Below, one piece after another: positions 1 to 6,387 of a DNA stretch of 6,742 nt; position 1 is the stretch's first letter, and every line of letters begins with the position of its first letter. Location: positions 1 to 6,742 of the forward strand of contig DISD01000054.1 in assembly GCA_002435715.1 (NCBI GenBank). The letters are read 5' to 3'. Made by a program: the position numbers and the translations under genes. Source of the stretch: Rhodospirillaceae bacterium UBA6219 (lineage in GTDB: Bacteria > Pseudomonadota > Alphaproteobacteria > Rhodospirillales > Magnetospirillaceae). Below the pieces are notes generated by a model that searched no databases, was not told the origin of the DNA, and worked only from the letters and a program-made list of their open reading frames with translations.

Positions 1-254
1 TGCGCAAGGTCAACATCGACACCGATTTGCGCATGTCGGCCACCGGTTCCATCCGCAAGTACTTCGTCGACAACCCCAAGAAGTTCGACCCGCGTGATTA
101 CCTGAAGCCGGCCATGGCCGGTATGAAGGGCATCTGCAAGGCCCGCTACGAAGCCTTCGGCACCGCCGGCAACGCCAGCAAGATCAAGCCGATCTCGCTG
201 GAAACCATGGCCGCCCGCTACGCTTCCGGCGAGTTGGAACCCCAGGTCAACTAA
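1..254 (+). CDS. fba: Class II fructose-bisphosphate aldolase, C-terminal end (partial)
   Basis: The 5' end lies outside the window; the reading frame is open from base 3 and ends at the TAA at 252-254, giving about 83 residues. It begins RKVNIDTDLRMSATGSIRKY. The NIDTD stretch is the conserved phosphate and substrate-binding segment near the end of class II (zinc) aldolases, and the following FDPRDYLKPAMAGM segment is typical of the Calvin-cycle-type subgroup (often called CbbA or Fba, about 350 residues). The enzyme condenses dihydroxyacetone phosphate with glyceraldehyde 3-phosphate to fructose 1,6-bisphosphate, and in autotrophs also forms sedoheptulose 1,7-bisphosphate. Placement directly before rpe fits a carbon-metabolism cluster. 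The metal-binding histidines and catalytic residues lie upstream and cannot be checked. Whether it serves glycolysis or the Calvin cycle cannot be decided from this fragment. Confidence 0.93.
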   Translation, partial: RKVNIDTDLRMSATGSIRKYFVDNPKKFDPRDYLKPAMAGMKGICKARYEAFGTAGNASKIKPISLETMAARYASGELEPQVN

Positions 255-260
255 CAAAAA

Positions 261-296
261 GGGGCCGGGAAACACCATTCCCGGCCCCGATTCTGT
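261..296 (+). terminator. Hairpin between fba and rpe, probable intrinsic or partial terminator
   Basis: An 11-bp perfect stem (261-271 paired with 278-288, GGGGCCGGGAA/TTCCCGGCCCC) closes a 6-base loop seven bases after the fba stop codon. The downstream tract (GATTCTGTCT) is poor in T, so termination may be incomplete. It follows fba on the same strand as rpe, whose start is only about 30 bases further on, so it may act as a read-through attenuator or mRNA-stabilising hairpin rather than a full stop. Confidence 0.7.
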
Positions 297-318
297 CTGC
301 CAGAGAGGAAATCCGCCC

Positions 319-969
319 ATGTCCGTTCTGATCGCGCCGTCCATCCTGTCCGCCGACTTCGCCCAGCTTGGCCCCGAGGTCAAGGCCATCGACGAAGCCG
401 GGTGCGATTGGATCCATATCGACGTCATGGACGGGCATTTCGTCCCCAATCTGACTTTCGGCCCGCCGGTGATCAAGGCCATCCGGGGATGGACCCAGAA
501 GACTTTCGACGTCCACCTGATGATCGACCCGGCCCAGCCTTACTTGGAAGATTACGCCAAGGCCGGCGCCGATCTGATCACCGTCCACGCCGAAGCCGAC
601 AAGCACCTGCACCGCTCGGTCCAGGCCATCAAGGCCTTGGGCAAAAAGGCCGGCGTGTCGCTGAACCCGCACACCCCGGAAAACGTCATCGAATACGTGC
701 TCGACGACATCGACATGGTGCTGGTGATGAGCGTCAATCCCGGCTTCGGCGGGCAAAGCTTCATCCCCAGCCAGTTGGAAAAGATCGCCCGGATCAAGAA
801 GATGATCGGTGAGCGCAAGATCGACATCCAGGTCGACGGCGGCGTCACCGCCGACAATGCCTGGAAGGTGATCGCCGCCGGCGCCACCTGTCTGGTCGCC
901 GGTTCGGCGGTGTTCAAGACCAAGGATTACGCCACCAACATCGCGGCGATCCGCAACTCCAAGAGCTGA
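319..969 (+). CDS. rpe: Ribulose-phosphate 3-epimerase
   Basis: This 216-residue cytosolic TIM-barrel enzyme interconverts D-ribulose 5-phosphate and D-xylulose 5-phosphate in the pentose phosphate and Calvin cycles (EC 5.1.3.1). The length is normal for the family. Visible motifs are APSILSADF (6-14), HIDVMDGHFVPNLTFGP (33-49) with metal ligands H33 and D35, VHLMI (65-69) with H66, the flexible-loop motif MSVNPGFGGQ (137-146), and QVDGGV (171-176), where D173 is the second catalytic acid. AGSAVF near the C terminus is the phosphate-binding turn. The start is supported by GAGGAA at 305-310, eight bases before the ATG. It follows fba in the same direction across a GC-rich hairpin. No terminator is visible after its stop, so transcription could continue into the next module. 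Confidence 0.97.
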   Translation: MSVLIAPSILSADFAQLGPEVKAIDEAGCDWIHIDVMDGHFVPNLTFGPPVIKAIRGWTQKTFDVHLMIDPAQPYLEDYAKAGADLITVHAEADKHLHRSVQAIKALGKKAGVSLNPHTPENVIEYVLDDIDMVLVMSVNPGFGGQSFIPSQLEKIARIKKMIGERKIDIQVDGGVTADNAWKVIAAGATCLVAGSAVFKTKDYATNIAAIRNSKS

Positions 970-989
970 CCTGCGGAACTGCGTCTCAA

Positions 990-1019
990 TTGTTTATGTC
1001 TTCCCTTGTTCATTATAGG
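990..1019 (+). promoter_or_regulatory. Possible sigma70-type promoter for the ATPase module
   Basis: An AT-rich patch in the rpe-ATPase gap holds TTGTTT (990-995) and TATAGG (1014-1019) separated by 18 bases, or TTATAG (1013-1018) at 17. These resemble -35 and -10 boxes and lie 26 bases upstream of the ATPase start codon. The match is moderate and based on consensus only; the gap shows no other structure. Confidence 0.35.
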
Positions 1020-1045
1020 GTACCGACAGAGGAGCGGAAGCGTGG

Positions 1046-2267
1046 ATGATCGTTGGCTTGAGTATCCGGAACTTCAAGGCCATTCAGGAGGTCGCCGGCT
1101 TATCGTTAGGCGCCTTCCACGTCCTCGTCGGCCCCAATGGCATCGGCAAGACCACGCTCCTAGACGCCGTTGACTTTGTCCGAGACTGCCTGACGAGGGG
1201 CCCCGCAGCAGCGGTCGAATCTCGCCACATCGCCGACTTCAACGACCTGACCTGGATGCGCCAGGGTGGTATCATTGAAATCGACCTCTGGCTCGACCTG
1301 TCGAGCCAGCGCCCAGAACTCACCGACAGCCTGCTCAATTACCCTTTGGCCGTTCGACAAGATTCAAATGTCGGCGTCTGCATCCATGAAGAGTCCCTGA
1401 AACAATATCAGAAATCAAGAATCCGATTAGGCGACAGAATACAGGTCAGCCCGAACATAAAACCAAAAAGGCTTCTAGGAAAAACGCCCAAGGGGACGGA
1501 TTTTTATTCCCGCGAAACCAGCACCTATCAAGACTCGTTCAATTTCGGTACAGATAAGCTGACTCTTGCTCTGACCCCACCCGACGATGAACGTTACCCC
1601 ACGGCCAATGCCGTCCGCCGTTTTCTGATGCGTGGCATCCGCTACATTCAACTGAATAGCCCGGCGATGCGCCTTCCTTGCCCCGCAACCCGCCCAGCGG
1701 ATCTCGATCTTGACGGCACTAATCTTGCTCGCGTTGTCGGAAAGCTGATGGGAGCGAACGGTGGATTAGGGCCTTACTGGGCCGCCCCGGAAACACAAGT
1801 TGCGCGATGGGCAAACCATCTTCGCTACGCTCTGCCCGATTTGACCGATATTGGTTGGTCTCGCCGTCAGGCCGACAATGCCGAATACCTCTTGCTACGC
1901 TATGAAAGCGGCCTTGAGGCTCAGTTGGGTCCTGAGCGACGGAACCTTGCGCATGATGGCCCTAACCATCCCAGCCTTCCTCCCTCCCGACGGCTCTCTT
2001 TATATGATCGAAGAGCCGGAAAACGGCGTTCATCCCAAGGCTCTGGAAATCATCCTGCGCTCCCTCTCATCCATTCCAGGATCACAAATGCTGCTGGCGA
2101 CTCATTCCCCGTTCGTCGTCCAACAATGCGGCATCCAGCCATTGCTTTGTTTTAGCCGACAAGAAGGCAGTGTGCGGATCATCCCAGGTAATCGCCACCC
2201 TTTGCTTGCTAATTGGGACGGCTCTCCTGACCTTGGGATCATCTTTGCAGCAGGCGTTCTTGAATGA
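1046..2267 (+). pseudogene. AAA family ATPase (RecF/OLD-like, AAA_21 type), interrupted by a frameshift
   Basis: Two overlapping frames together encode one ATPase of about 407 residues. The first frame begins at ATG 1046 (AGAGGAG at 1029-1035 upstream) with MIVGLSIRNFKAIQE, Walker A GPNGIGKTT (29-37), and the LDLDGTNLARVV segment (220-231) typical of this ATPase group. After YESGLEA (286-292, bases 1901-1921) it loses similarity and runs to a TAG at 2153-2155. The frame one base forward then supplies the rest: the signature SWVLSDGTLR (about 1923-1952), Walker B LYMIEEPENG (1998-2027), the histidine switch LLATHSP (2091-2111), and a stop at 2265-2267. The shift therefore lies near 1916-1930 and equals one inserted or two lost bases. 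Such ATPases power defence effectors with nuclease or TOPRIM partners; that role is inference here. The region around 1381-1500 is about 45% GC by hand count, against about 62% in a sample of rpe, suggesting acquired DNA. A sequencing error, or programmed frameshifting, is an alternative to a true pseudogene. Confidence 0.85.
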
Positions 2268-2905
2268 AGGACTTACTCGTCAGTGCGGCCGATGCAGACG
2301 CCCAGGCTTTCATGACGTCGATCCTGTCTCGCCCGCAAGCCGTCGGGATCAAACCGATCACTTTTACTGTGGACCGACACCCACTTCGCGATTCAGGCAT
2401 GGTGCAAACTGGCCCTGAACTGGCTGGAATGAGATAAAGAGATTTCGGAAAGGTTCTCGTGATGTGGGACCATCACGGATCCGGGCGAGAGAAAAAGAAT
2501 TCTCCGGATGAAGTCGCCTCCGAAATTGCCGACAGACTTGATCGAGTCACATGGTCCGAAAAACATCATGTCGTCGTTCTGGTTCCCGAACTCGAACAAT
2601 GGCTTTGGCATTGTGAAAGTGCGCTGGCGGCCCATTGCTCCATTCCAGCGGAAACCCTCTCATTGTGGGTCGGGCAACGCGCATCTCAACTCAAGACCGA
2701 TGTGACAACCCTGAAAGAGAAGCAACCCAAGGAACTGTTCGAATACATCATGCGGGAACGCCTACACCGAACGGTCTCTCCTCGCGATTTCGAGGAAATC
2801 GGCAAGAGAGGCAGCGTCAAAACGCTGATGCGTTGTACTTCGTTCAGTGCGGTGATCACACAATTACGGGGCTGGTATCCACGCACCGCCCCCACTTCGC
2901 CATAA
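2264..2905 (+). pseudogene. TOPRIM-like (DUF4276-like) partner protein of the AAA ATPase, interrupted by an in-frame stop
   Basis: The ATG overlaps the ATPase stop codon (ATGA, 2264-2267), the usual sign of translational coupling. The frame reads MKDLLVSAADADAQAFMTSI, continues through RPQAVGIKPITF to GPELAGMR, and then meets TAA at 2435-2437 (codon 58). The same frame continues without a break to the TAA at 2903-2905: DFGKVLVMWDHHGSGRE (D69), VVVLVPELEQWLW (E109, E111, W113), and a basic C-terminal part. The two parts together give 213 codons and read as one protein family I associate with AAA-linked defence pairs. The acidic DHHGSG and PELEQWLW motifs suggest a TOPRIM-like nuclease fold related to DUF4276; this is from memory of the family and is tentative. 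A Shine-Dalgarno-like GGAAAGG (2447-2453) precedes GTG 2459 and ATG 2462, so the 147-148 residue C-terminal part could be translated alone. A sequencing error at one base would restore the gene. Confidence 0.72.
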
Positions 2906-2925
2906 TCGCGTCATGGTCGCGACAC

Positions 2926-2951
2926 GATGACGGAGCACGATCTCTGTCATC
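2926..2951. repeat. Inverted repeat in the galU leader
   Basis: GATGACGGAG (2926-2935) pairs with CTCTGTCATC (2942-2951) across a 6-base spacer, with a single G-T wobble among ten pairs. It lies 21 bases after the end of the TOPRIM-like reading frame and 26 bases before the galU start. A competing arm, GTCAT at 2910-2914, could also pair with ATGAC at 2927-2931. No T tract follows, so it is not a standard intrinsic terminator. It could be an operator or an mRNA hairpin in the galU leader; its function is unknown. Confidence 0.5.
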
Positions 2952-2977
2952 GAACAACTTCTCTTCGCGAGACGACC

Positions 2978-3853
2978 ATGATCCGTAAGGCTGTCCTTCC
3001 CGTTGCCGGTATGGGTACCCGCGTTCTGCCCGCCACCAAGGTGCTGCCGAAAGAGCTGCTGCCGGTGGTGGACAAGCCCCTGATCCAATATGCCGTGGAA
3101 GAAGCGGCGGAAGCCGGCATCACCGACATCGTCCTGGTCACCGCCAAGGGCAAGGAATTGCTGGTCGACCATTTCGACCGCAGCCCCGAGCTGGAACGTC
3201 AGCTGGAAGAACGCGGCAAGCTGGAATTGCTGGAAATCGCCCGCTCCACCTGCCCCAAGGGGGTGACCATCACCGCTGTCCGTCAGCCGGCGCCCCTGGG
3301 TCTGGGCCATGCGGTGTGGTGCGCCAAGCCGGTGATCGGCAACGACCCCTTCGCCGTGCTGCTGCCCGACGACCTGATCTTGGGCAAACCCGGCGCCTTG
3401 GCCCAGATGGTCAAGCAATGGGAAATGACCCGCGGCCATGTGGTGGCGGTGGAAAACGTGCCGCTGGACCATGTGAACCGTTACGGCATCCTGGACGTCA
3501 TCGAGGAACAGGGCCAGGTGGCCCGCGCCCGGGGCATGGTGGAAAAGCCCAAGCCCGAGGACGCGCCCTCGACCCTGTCGGTGATCGGCCGCTACATCCT
3601 GGAACCCGCCGTCTTCGACTATCTGGACAAGAAGCAGAAAGGCCAGGGTGGCGAAATCCAGCTGACCGACGCCATCGCCGCCTCTATCGCCCAGGTCGGC
3701 CTGTCCGGCTTCCGCTTCGTCGGCACCCGCTATGATTGCGGCACCAAGGCCGGTTATGTGCAGGCCATCATCGACCAGGCCTTGGCCCACACCGACACCG
3801 CCGCCGCCACCCACGCCCACATCCAGTCGCTGCTGGGACGCCGGGTCGCCTGA
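2978..3853 (+). CDS. galU: UTP--glucose-1-phosphate uridylyltransferase
   Basis: This 291-residue cytosolic enzyme makes UDP-glucose from UTP and glucose 1-phosphate (EC 2.7.7.9), feeding exopolysaccharide, lipopolysaccharide and other glycan synthesis. The N terminus MIRKAVLPVAGMGTRVLPATK is the family's nucleotide-binding loop (GMGTR 11-15), with K25 in PKELLPVVDKP. Further motifs are QPAPLGLGHAV (103-113), the metal-site acidic pair in LLPDDL (131-132), NRYG (167-170), EKP (189-191), GRYIL (204-208), GGEIQLTDAI (224-233) and YDCGTKAGY (252-260). Length is normal. An in-frame ATG at 2927 would add 17 residues, but these do not resemble the family, so the start at 2978 is preferred even though its ribosome site (GAGACGA) is weak. 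The gene stands alone, after the decayed module and before a strong terminator. Confidence 0.97.
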   Translation: MIRKAVLPVAGMGTRVLPATKVLPKELLPVVDKPLIQYAVEEAAEAGITDIVLVTAKGKELLVDHFDRSPELERQLEERGKLELLEIARSTCPKGVTITAVRQPAPLGLGHAVWCAKPVIGNDPFAVLLPDDLILGKPGALAQMVKQWEMTRGHVVAVENVPLDHVNRYGILDVIEEQGQVARARGMVEKPKPEDAPSTLSVIGRYILEPAVFDYLDKKQKGQGGEIQLTDAIAASIAQVGLSGFRFVGTRYDCGTKAGYVQAIIDQALAHTDTAAATHAHIQSLLGRRVA

Positions 3854-3884
3854 TCCATCCTTTCTTCATGTGATCCCCTGCCTG

Positions 3885-3919
3885 GGCCCGCCGACGAACA
3901 AATCGGCGGGCCATTTTTT
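3885..3919 (+). terminator. Intrinsic terminator of galU
   Basis: A 10-bp perfect GC-rich stem (3885-3894 with 3903-3912, GGCCCGCCGA/TCGGCGGGCC) with an 8-base loop is followed by ATTTTTT (3913-3919), the classic Rho-independent form. It lies 31 bases after the galU stop. Read on the - strand it lacks a T tract, so it probably serves galU only and not the convergent gene that ends at 3919. Confidence 0.9.
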
Positions 3920-4299
3920 CAGGCGTAGAAATCCACCAACTGGCCGCGCCGGCTGTCTTCTTGCTGCTGACGGCGTTCGTCCTCGGACAATTGATTGAAC
4001 TGGGCGACCCGGGCTTGCGCCTGGGCCAGTTGCTTGGCCTGCGCCTGGGCTTGGATTTCGGCTTGGGATTGGGTTTGCGTCGACGACCGGACCTGTGCCG
4101 CCGACTGATTTTGACTGGCGGTGTTTTCGTCGCTTTTTTCGCTGGTATAGCCGGGCTTGACCGAATCGGGACTTTGGCCGCTTTTCACCGCGGCCACTTC
4201 GGCGGCGCTGTAGCACAGATAACCGTTCACCATCACCGGATAGACAGTCTCGGTGACGGTGCTGGCGGAGACGCTGGAACTGGTGGAGGAGACGGCCAT
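3919..4299 (-). CDS. Small Gln/Ala-rich protein of unknown function
   Basis: I do not recognise this 126-residue protein. From the N terminus it has a Ser/Thr-rich stretch (1-18), a more ordered-looking segment YPVMVNGYLCYSAAEVAAVKSG (20-41, quoted as two parts: YPVMVNGYLCY and SAAEVAAVKSG), then a Gln/Ala/Ser-rich region (about 60-104) that looks helical or coiled-coil, and a charged tail with DERRQQQEDSRRG before LVDFYA. There is no clear signal peptide or transmembrane segment. The ATG at 4299 is chosen because GGAGG (CCTCC at 4305-4309 on the + strand) sits five bases upstream; a GTG at 4311 would add four residues but overlaps this site. A TATGAT -10-like element lies at 4324-4329 on the - strand without an obvious -35. 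The gene is convergent with galU and separated from cobT by a terminator, so it is probably transcribed alone. The low complexity makes similarity searches unreliable. Confidence 0.7.
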   Translation of the reverse strand: MAVSSTSSSVSASTVTETVYPVMVNGYLCYSAAEVAAVKSGQSPDSVKPGYTSEKSDENTASQNQSAAQVRSSTQTQSQAEIQAQAQAKQLAQAQARVAQFNQLSEDERRQQQEDSRRGQLVDFYA

Positions 4300-4371
4300 C
4301 ACAGCCTCCACATTCTGATACCTATCATATTACACGGTCTCAGAAGCCCCGCCCCTGCGTTGTCGGCATGG

Positions 4372-4409
4372 AAAAAACGCAAAACACCCTGCCTAGAGAC
4401 TAGGCAGGG
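4372..4409 (-). terminator. Intrinsic terminator downstream of cobT
   Basis: A perfect 10-bp stem (4387-4396 with 4400-4409, CCCTGCCTAG/CTAGGCAGGG) with a 3-base loop lies about 54 bases past the cobT stop. Read on the - strand, the stem is followed by TGTTTTGCGTTTTTT (to 4372), a split T tract. In the + direction it is followed by CTGCAAGTTTTT, so weak bidirectional action is possible, but no + strand gene leads into it nearby. Confidence 0.85.
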
Positions 4410-4462
4410 CTGCAAGTTTTTCGGTCATACTGATTATTTAGACAAAGCTGTACCTTCAATAC

Positions 4463-6373
4463 CTATCTTTGTCCAGCCCGCTGTGGCGAATTGACCTCTT
4501 CTTCATCGAAAAGCGCCGTCAGTTGGCGCATCACCGCGCCGCCCAGTTCCTCGGCATCCATGATGGTGACGGCACGACGGTAATAGCGGGTGACGTCGTG
4601 GCCGATGCCGATGGCGATCAATTCAACCGGCGACTTGGTTTCCACGTATTCGATGACGTCACGCAGGTGCTTTTCCAGGTAATTGCCGGAATTGACCGAC
4701 AGCGTCGAATCGTCCACCGGCGCACCGTCGGAAATCACCATCAGGATACGCCGCTGTTCGTTGCGGGCGATCAGCCGGTCATGGGCCCACAGCAAGGCCT
4801 CGCCGTCGATGTTTTCCTTGAGCACGCCTTCCCGCAGCATCAGGCCCAGATTCTTGCGCGCCCGGCGCCACGGCGCGTCAGCGGACTTGTAAACGATGTG
4901 ACGCAAATCGTTGAGGCGGCCGGGCTGGGCCGGCTTGCCGTCGGCGGTCCATTGTTCGCGGGCCTGGCCACCCTTCCACGCCTTGGTGGTGAAACCCAGG
5001 ACCTCGACCTTGACGGCGCAGCGTTCCAGGGTGCGGGCCAGGATTTCCGCCGACAGCGCCGCAACCGTGATGGGACGTCCGCGCATCGAGCCGGAATTGT
5101 CGATCAGCAGCGTCACCACGGTGTCGCGGAACTCGGTTTCCTTCTCGAACTTGAAGGACAAGGAATGGGTCGGGTTGGCGACGATACGGGCCAGACGGCT
5201 GGTGTCCAGGATGCCTTCTTCCAGATCGAAGTTCCACGACCGGGTCTGCTGGGCCATCAGCTTGCGTTGCAGACGGTTGGCCAGCTTCGACACCACCCCT
5301 TGCAGGTGGCTCATCTGCTGGTCCAGCTGGTTGCGCAGCCGGGACAGTTCGTCGGGTTCGCACAATTCCTCGGCGGCGATGACCTGGTCGTATTTGGTGG
5401 TATAGGGGTGATAGGGCTTTTCGCCATAGGCCCCGGGTTGCGGGGTGAAGGTCTGGCGTTGGCGCGACGGCCCGCCCGGTTCCTCGGTCCCCGCCCCGGC
5501 CATCACCACGTCGTCGGACGCGCTTTCCAGATTGTCCTGCTCGCCCGCCCCTTCGGCGGCGCCGGGCGCCGCCTGGGGTTCGCCCTCACCCTGCTTGCTT
5601 TGGCTTTGGCCGTCGCTTTCCTTTTCCTGTTGGCCCTGTGACTGGCCTTCCTTGGCGTCCTGGCCTTCCTCGTCGGATTGCTTTTCCTCGGTTTCCAGCT
5701 CGTTCTCGGCGAAGATGTCCAGCTGGTGCAACAGGTCCTTCAGACCGCCGGCGAAGGAATCTTCGTCCCCCAGCATGTCCTTCAGCCGGTCCAGACCCAG
5801 GCCGATCTTTTCCTCGACGAAGGGGCGCCACAGATTGACGGCGTTTTCGGCGGCCAGTGGCGGGTCCTGCCCCAGGAAATGTTCACGGGCGATGAAGCGC
5901 ATGGCTTCCGCCAGCGGCATGTCGTCGCGCTTGGTGATGCGGTCCAAGCCTTCGGCCCGGGCCTTTTGTTCCAGAACGGCGGCGATGTTGTCGCCGACCC
6001 CGGCCATGCGCCGAGCCCCCAAAGCCTCGATACGGGCCTGTTCCACCGCTTCATAGACCTTGCGGGCCTGCGGGTCGGGGGGCATGCGTTTGGCGTGCAC
6101 CGCATCGTTGTGATAGCGGAAGCGCAACGCCACGGCGTCGGCCGTGCCGCGCAGGCGCACCAGATCGCCCTCGGTCAGGTTCTTCTGCGGGCTGGGCAGC
6201 TTGATCTCGGCACCGCGCACTGACGCGGCGCCGGCCACATAGCCCACTTCCAAATCGGCACGACCGGCGATGGCGCGCAGCGCCAGGGCCGTCGCCCGTT
6301 TCATGGTGTCGGCAGGACTTTCCTCGCGCACAGGCAGATGCGAGGACGGGTCGGCCGCATTGCGTTCCGGCAC
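4463..6373 (-). CDS. cobT: Aerobic cobaltochelatase subunit CobT
   Basis: This 636-residue cytosolic protein is the VWA-domain subunit that works with the AAA+ subunit CobS and the large subunit CobN to insert cobalt, using ATP, into hydrogenobyrinic acid a,c-diamide (EC 6.6.1.2, aerobic cobalamin pathway). The N-terminal part (about 20-220) is the CobT-specific helical region. A low-complexity acidic, Gln- and Gly-rich linker spans about 224-300. The C-terminal VWA domain carries the MIDAS motif DNSGS (D425, S427, S429) in VVTLLIDNSGSM, and D549 in VISDGAP. Length is normal for the family. The start is GTG at 6371-6373, supported by AAGGAG (6382-6387) that overlaps the cobS stop codon, which implies translational coupling. 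The gene follows cobS after 12 bases and is closed by a terminator. This cobT is distinct from the phosphoribosyltransferase that shares the symbol in enteric bacteria. Confidence 0.96.
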   Translation of the reverse strand: MPERNAADPSSHLPVREESPADTMKRATALALRAIAGRADLEVGYVAGAASVRGAEIKLPSPQKNLTEGDLVRLRGTADAVALRFRYHNDAVHAKRMPPDPQARKVYEAVEQARIEALGARRMAGVGDNIAAVLEQKARAEGLDRITKRDDMPLAEAMRFIAREHFLGQDPPLAAENAVNLWRPFVEEKIGLGLDRLKDMLGDEDSFAGGLKDLLHQLDIFAENELETEEKQSDEEGQDAKEGQSQGQQEKESDGQSQSKQGEGEPQAAPGAAEGAGEQDNLESASDDVVMAGAGTEEPGGPSRQRQTFTPQPGAYGEKPYHPYTTKYDQVIAAEELCEPDELSRLRNQLDQQMSHLQGVVSKLANRLQRKLMAQQTRSWNFDLEEGILDTSRLARIVANPTHSLSFKFEKETEFRDTVVTLLIDNSGSMRGRPITVAALSAEILARTLERCAVKVEVLGFTTKAWKGGQAREQWTADGKPAQPGRLNDLRHIVYKSADAPWRRARKNLGLMLREGVLKENIDGEALLWAHDRLIARNEQRRILMVISDGAPVDDSTLSVNSGNYLEKHLRDVIEYVETKSPVELIAIGIGHDVTRYYRRAVTIMDAEELGGAVMRQLTALFDEEEVNSPQRAGQR

Positions 6374-6381
6374 CGGCCAGA

Positions 6382-6387
6382 CTCCTT
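6382..6387 (-). promoter_or_regulatory. cobT ribosome binding site overlapping the cobS stop codon
   Basis: On the - strand TAAGGAG combines the cobS stop codon (TAA, 6386-6388) with an AAGGAG Shine-Dalgarno sequence eight bases before the GTG start of cobT. It decides the GTG start of cobT and suggests that ribosomes ending cobS re-initiate on cobT, keeping the two subunits in proportion. Confidence 0.75.

Noticed and set aside
247..756. A 169-codon - strand frame over rpe
   Set aside because: It is antisense to the well-supported rpe gene, begins and ends without relation to a ribosome site, and resembles no known protein.
970..2977. Direct repeats or attachment sites bounding the ATPase module
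   Set aside because: Comparison of the two flanking gaps by eye found no shared repeat, tRNA end, integrase or transposase, so a defined mobile element cannot be claimed.
2927..2977. An upstream in-frame ATG that would extend galU by 17 residues
   Set aside because: The extra residues (MTEHDLCHRTTSLRETT) do not resemble GalU N termini, and the conserved family start is MIRKAVLPVAG at 2978.
2864..3820. A 318-codon - strand frame over galU
   Set aside because: It mirrors galU; the His/Gly/Gln-rich translation is typical of GC-rich antisense frames.
4316..4467. ATACCTATC occurs at 4318-4326 and 4459-4467, and TGATACCTATCA at 4316-4327 is a short palindrome
   Set aside because: A 9-base repeat and 5-base arms are within what chance can give; the second copy overlaps the cobT stop codon and no third copy was seen.
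3961..4494. A 177-codon + strand frame opposite the small Gln/Ala-rich protein
   Set aside because: The leucine/glycine repeats are the reverse complement of Gln/Ala codons. The - strand frame has a proper GGAGG site and a stop just before the galU terminator, so it is preferred.
4469..5641. A 390-codon open frame on the + strand inside cobT
   Set aside because: It is antisense to a clearly recognised cobT and follows its codon pattern; long antisense frames are common in GC-rich DNA. Its translation (LGLALTLLALALA-type repeats) is the mirror of the CobT linker, and no ribosome site was evident.
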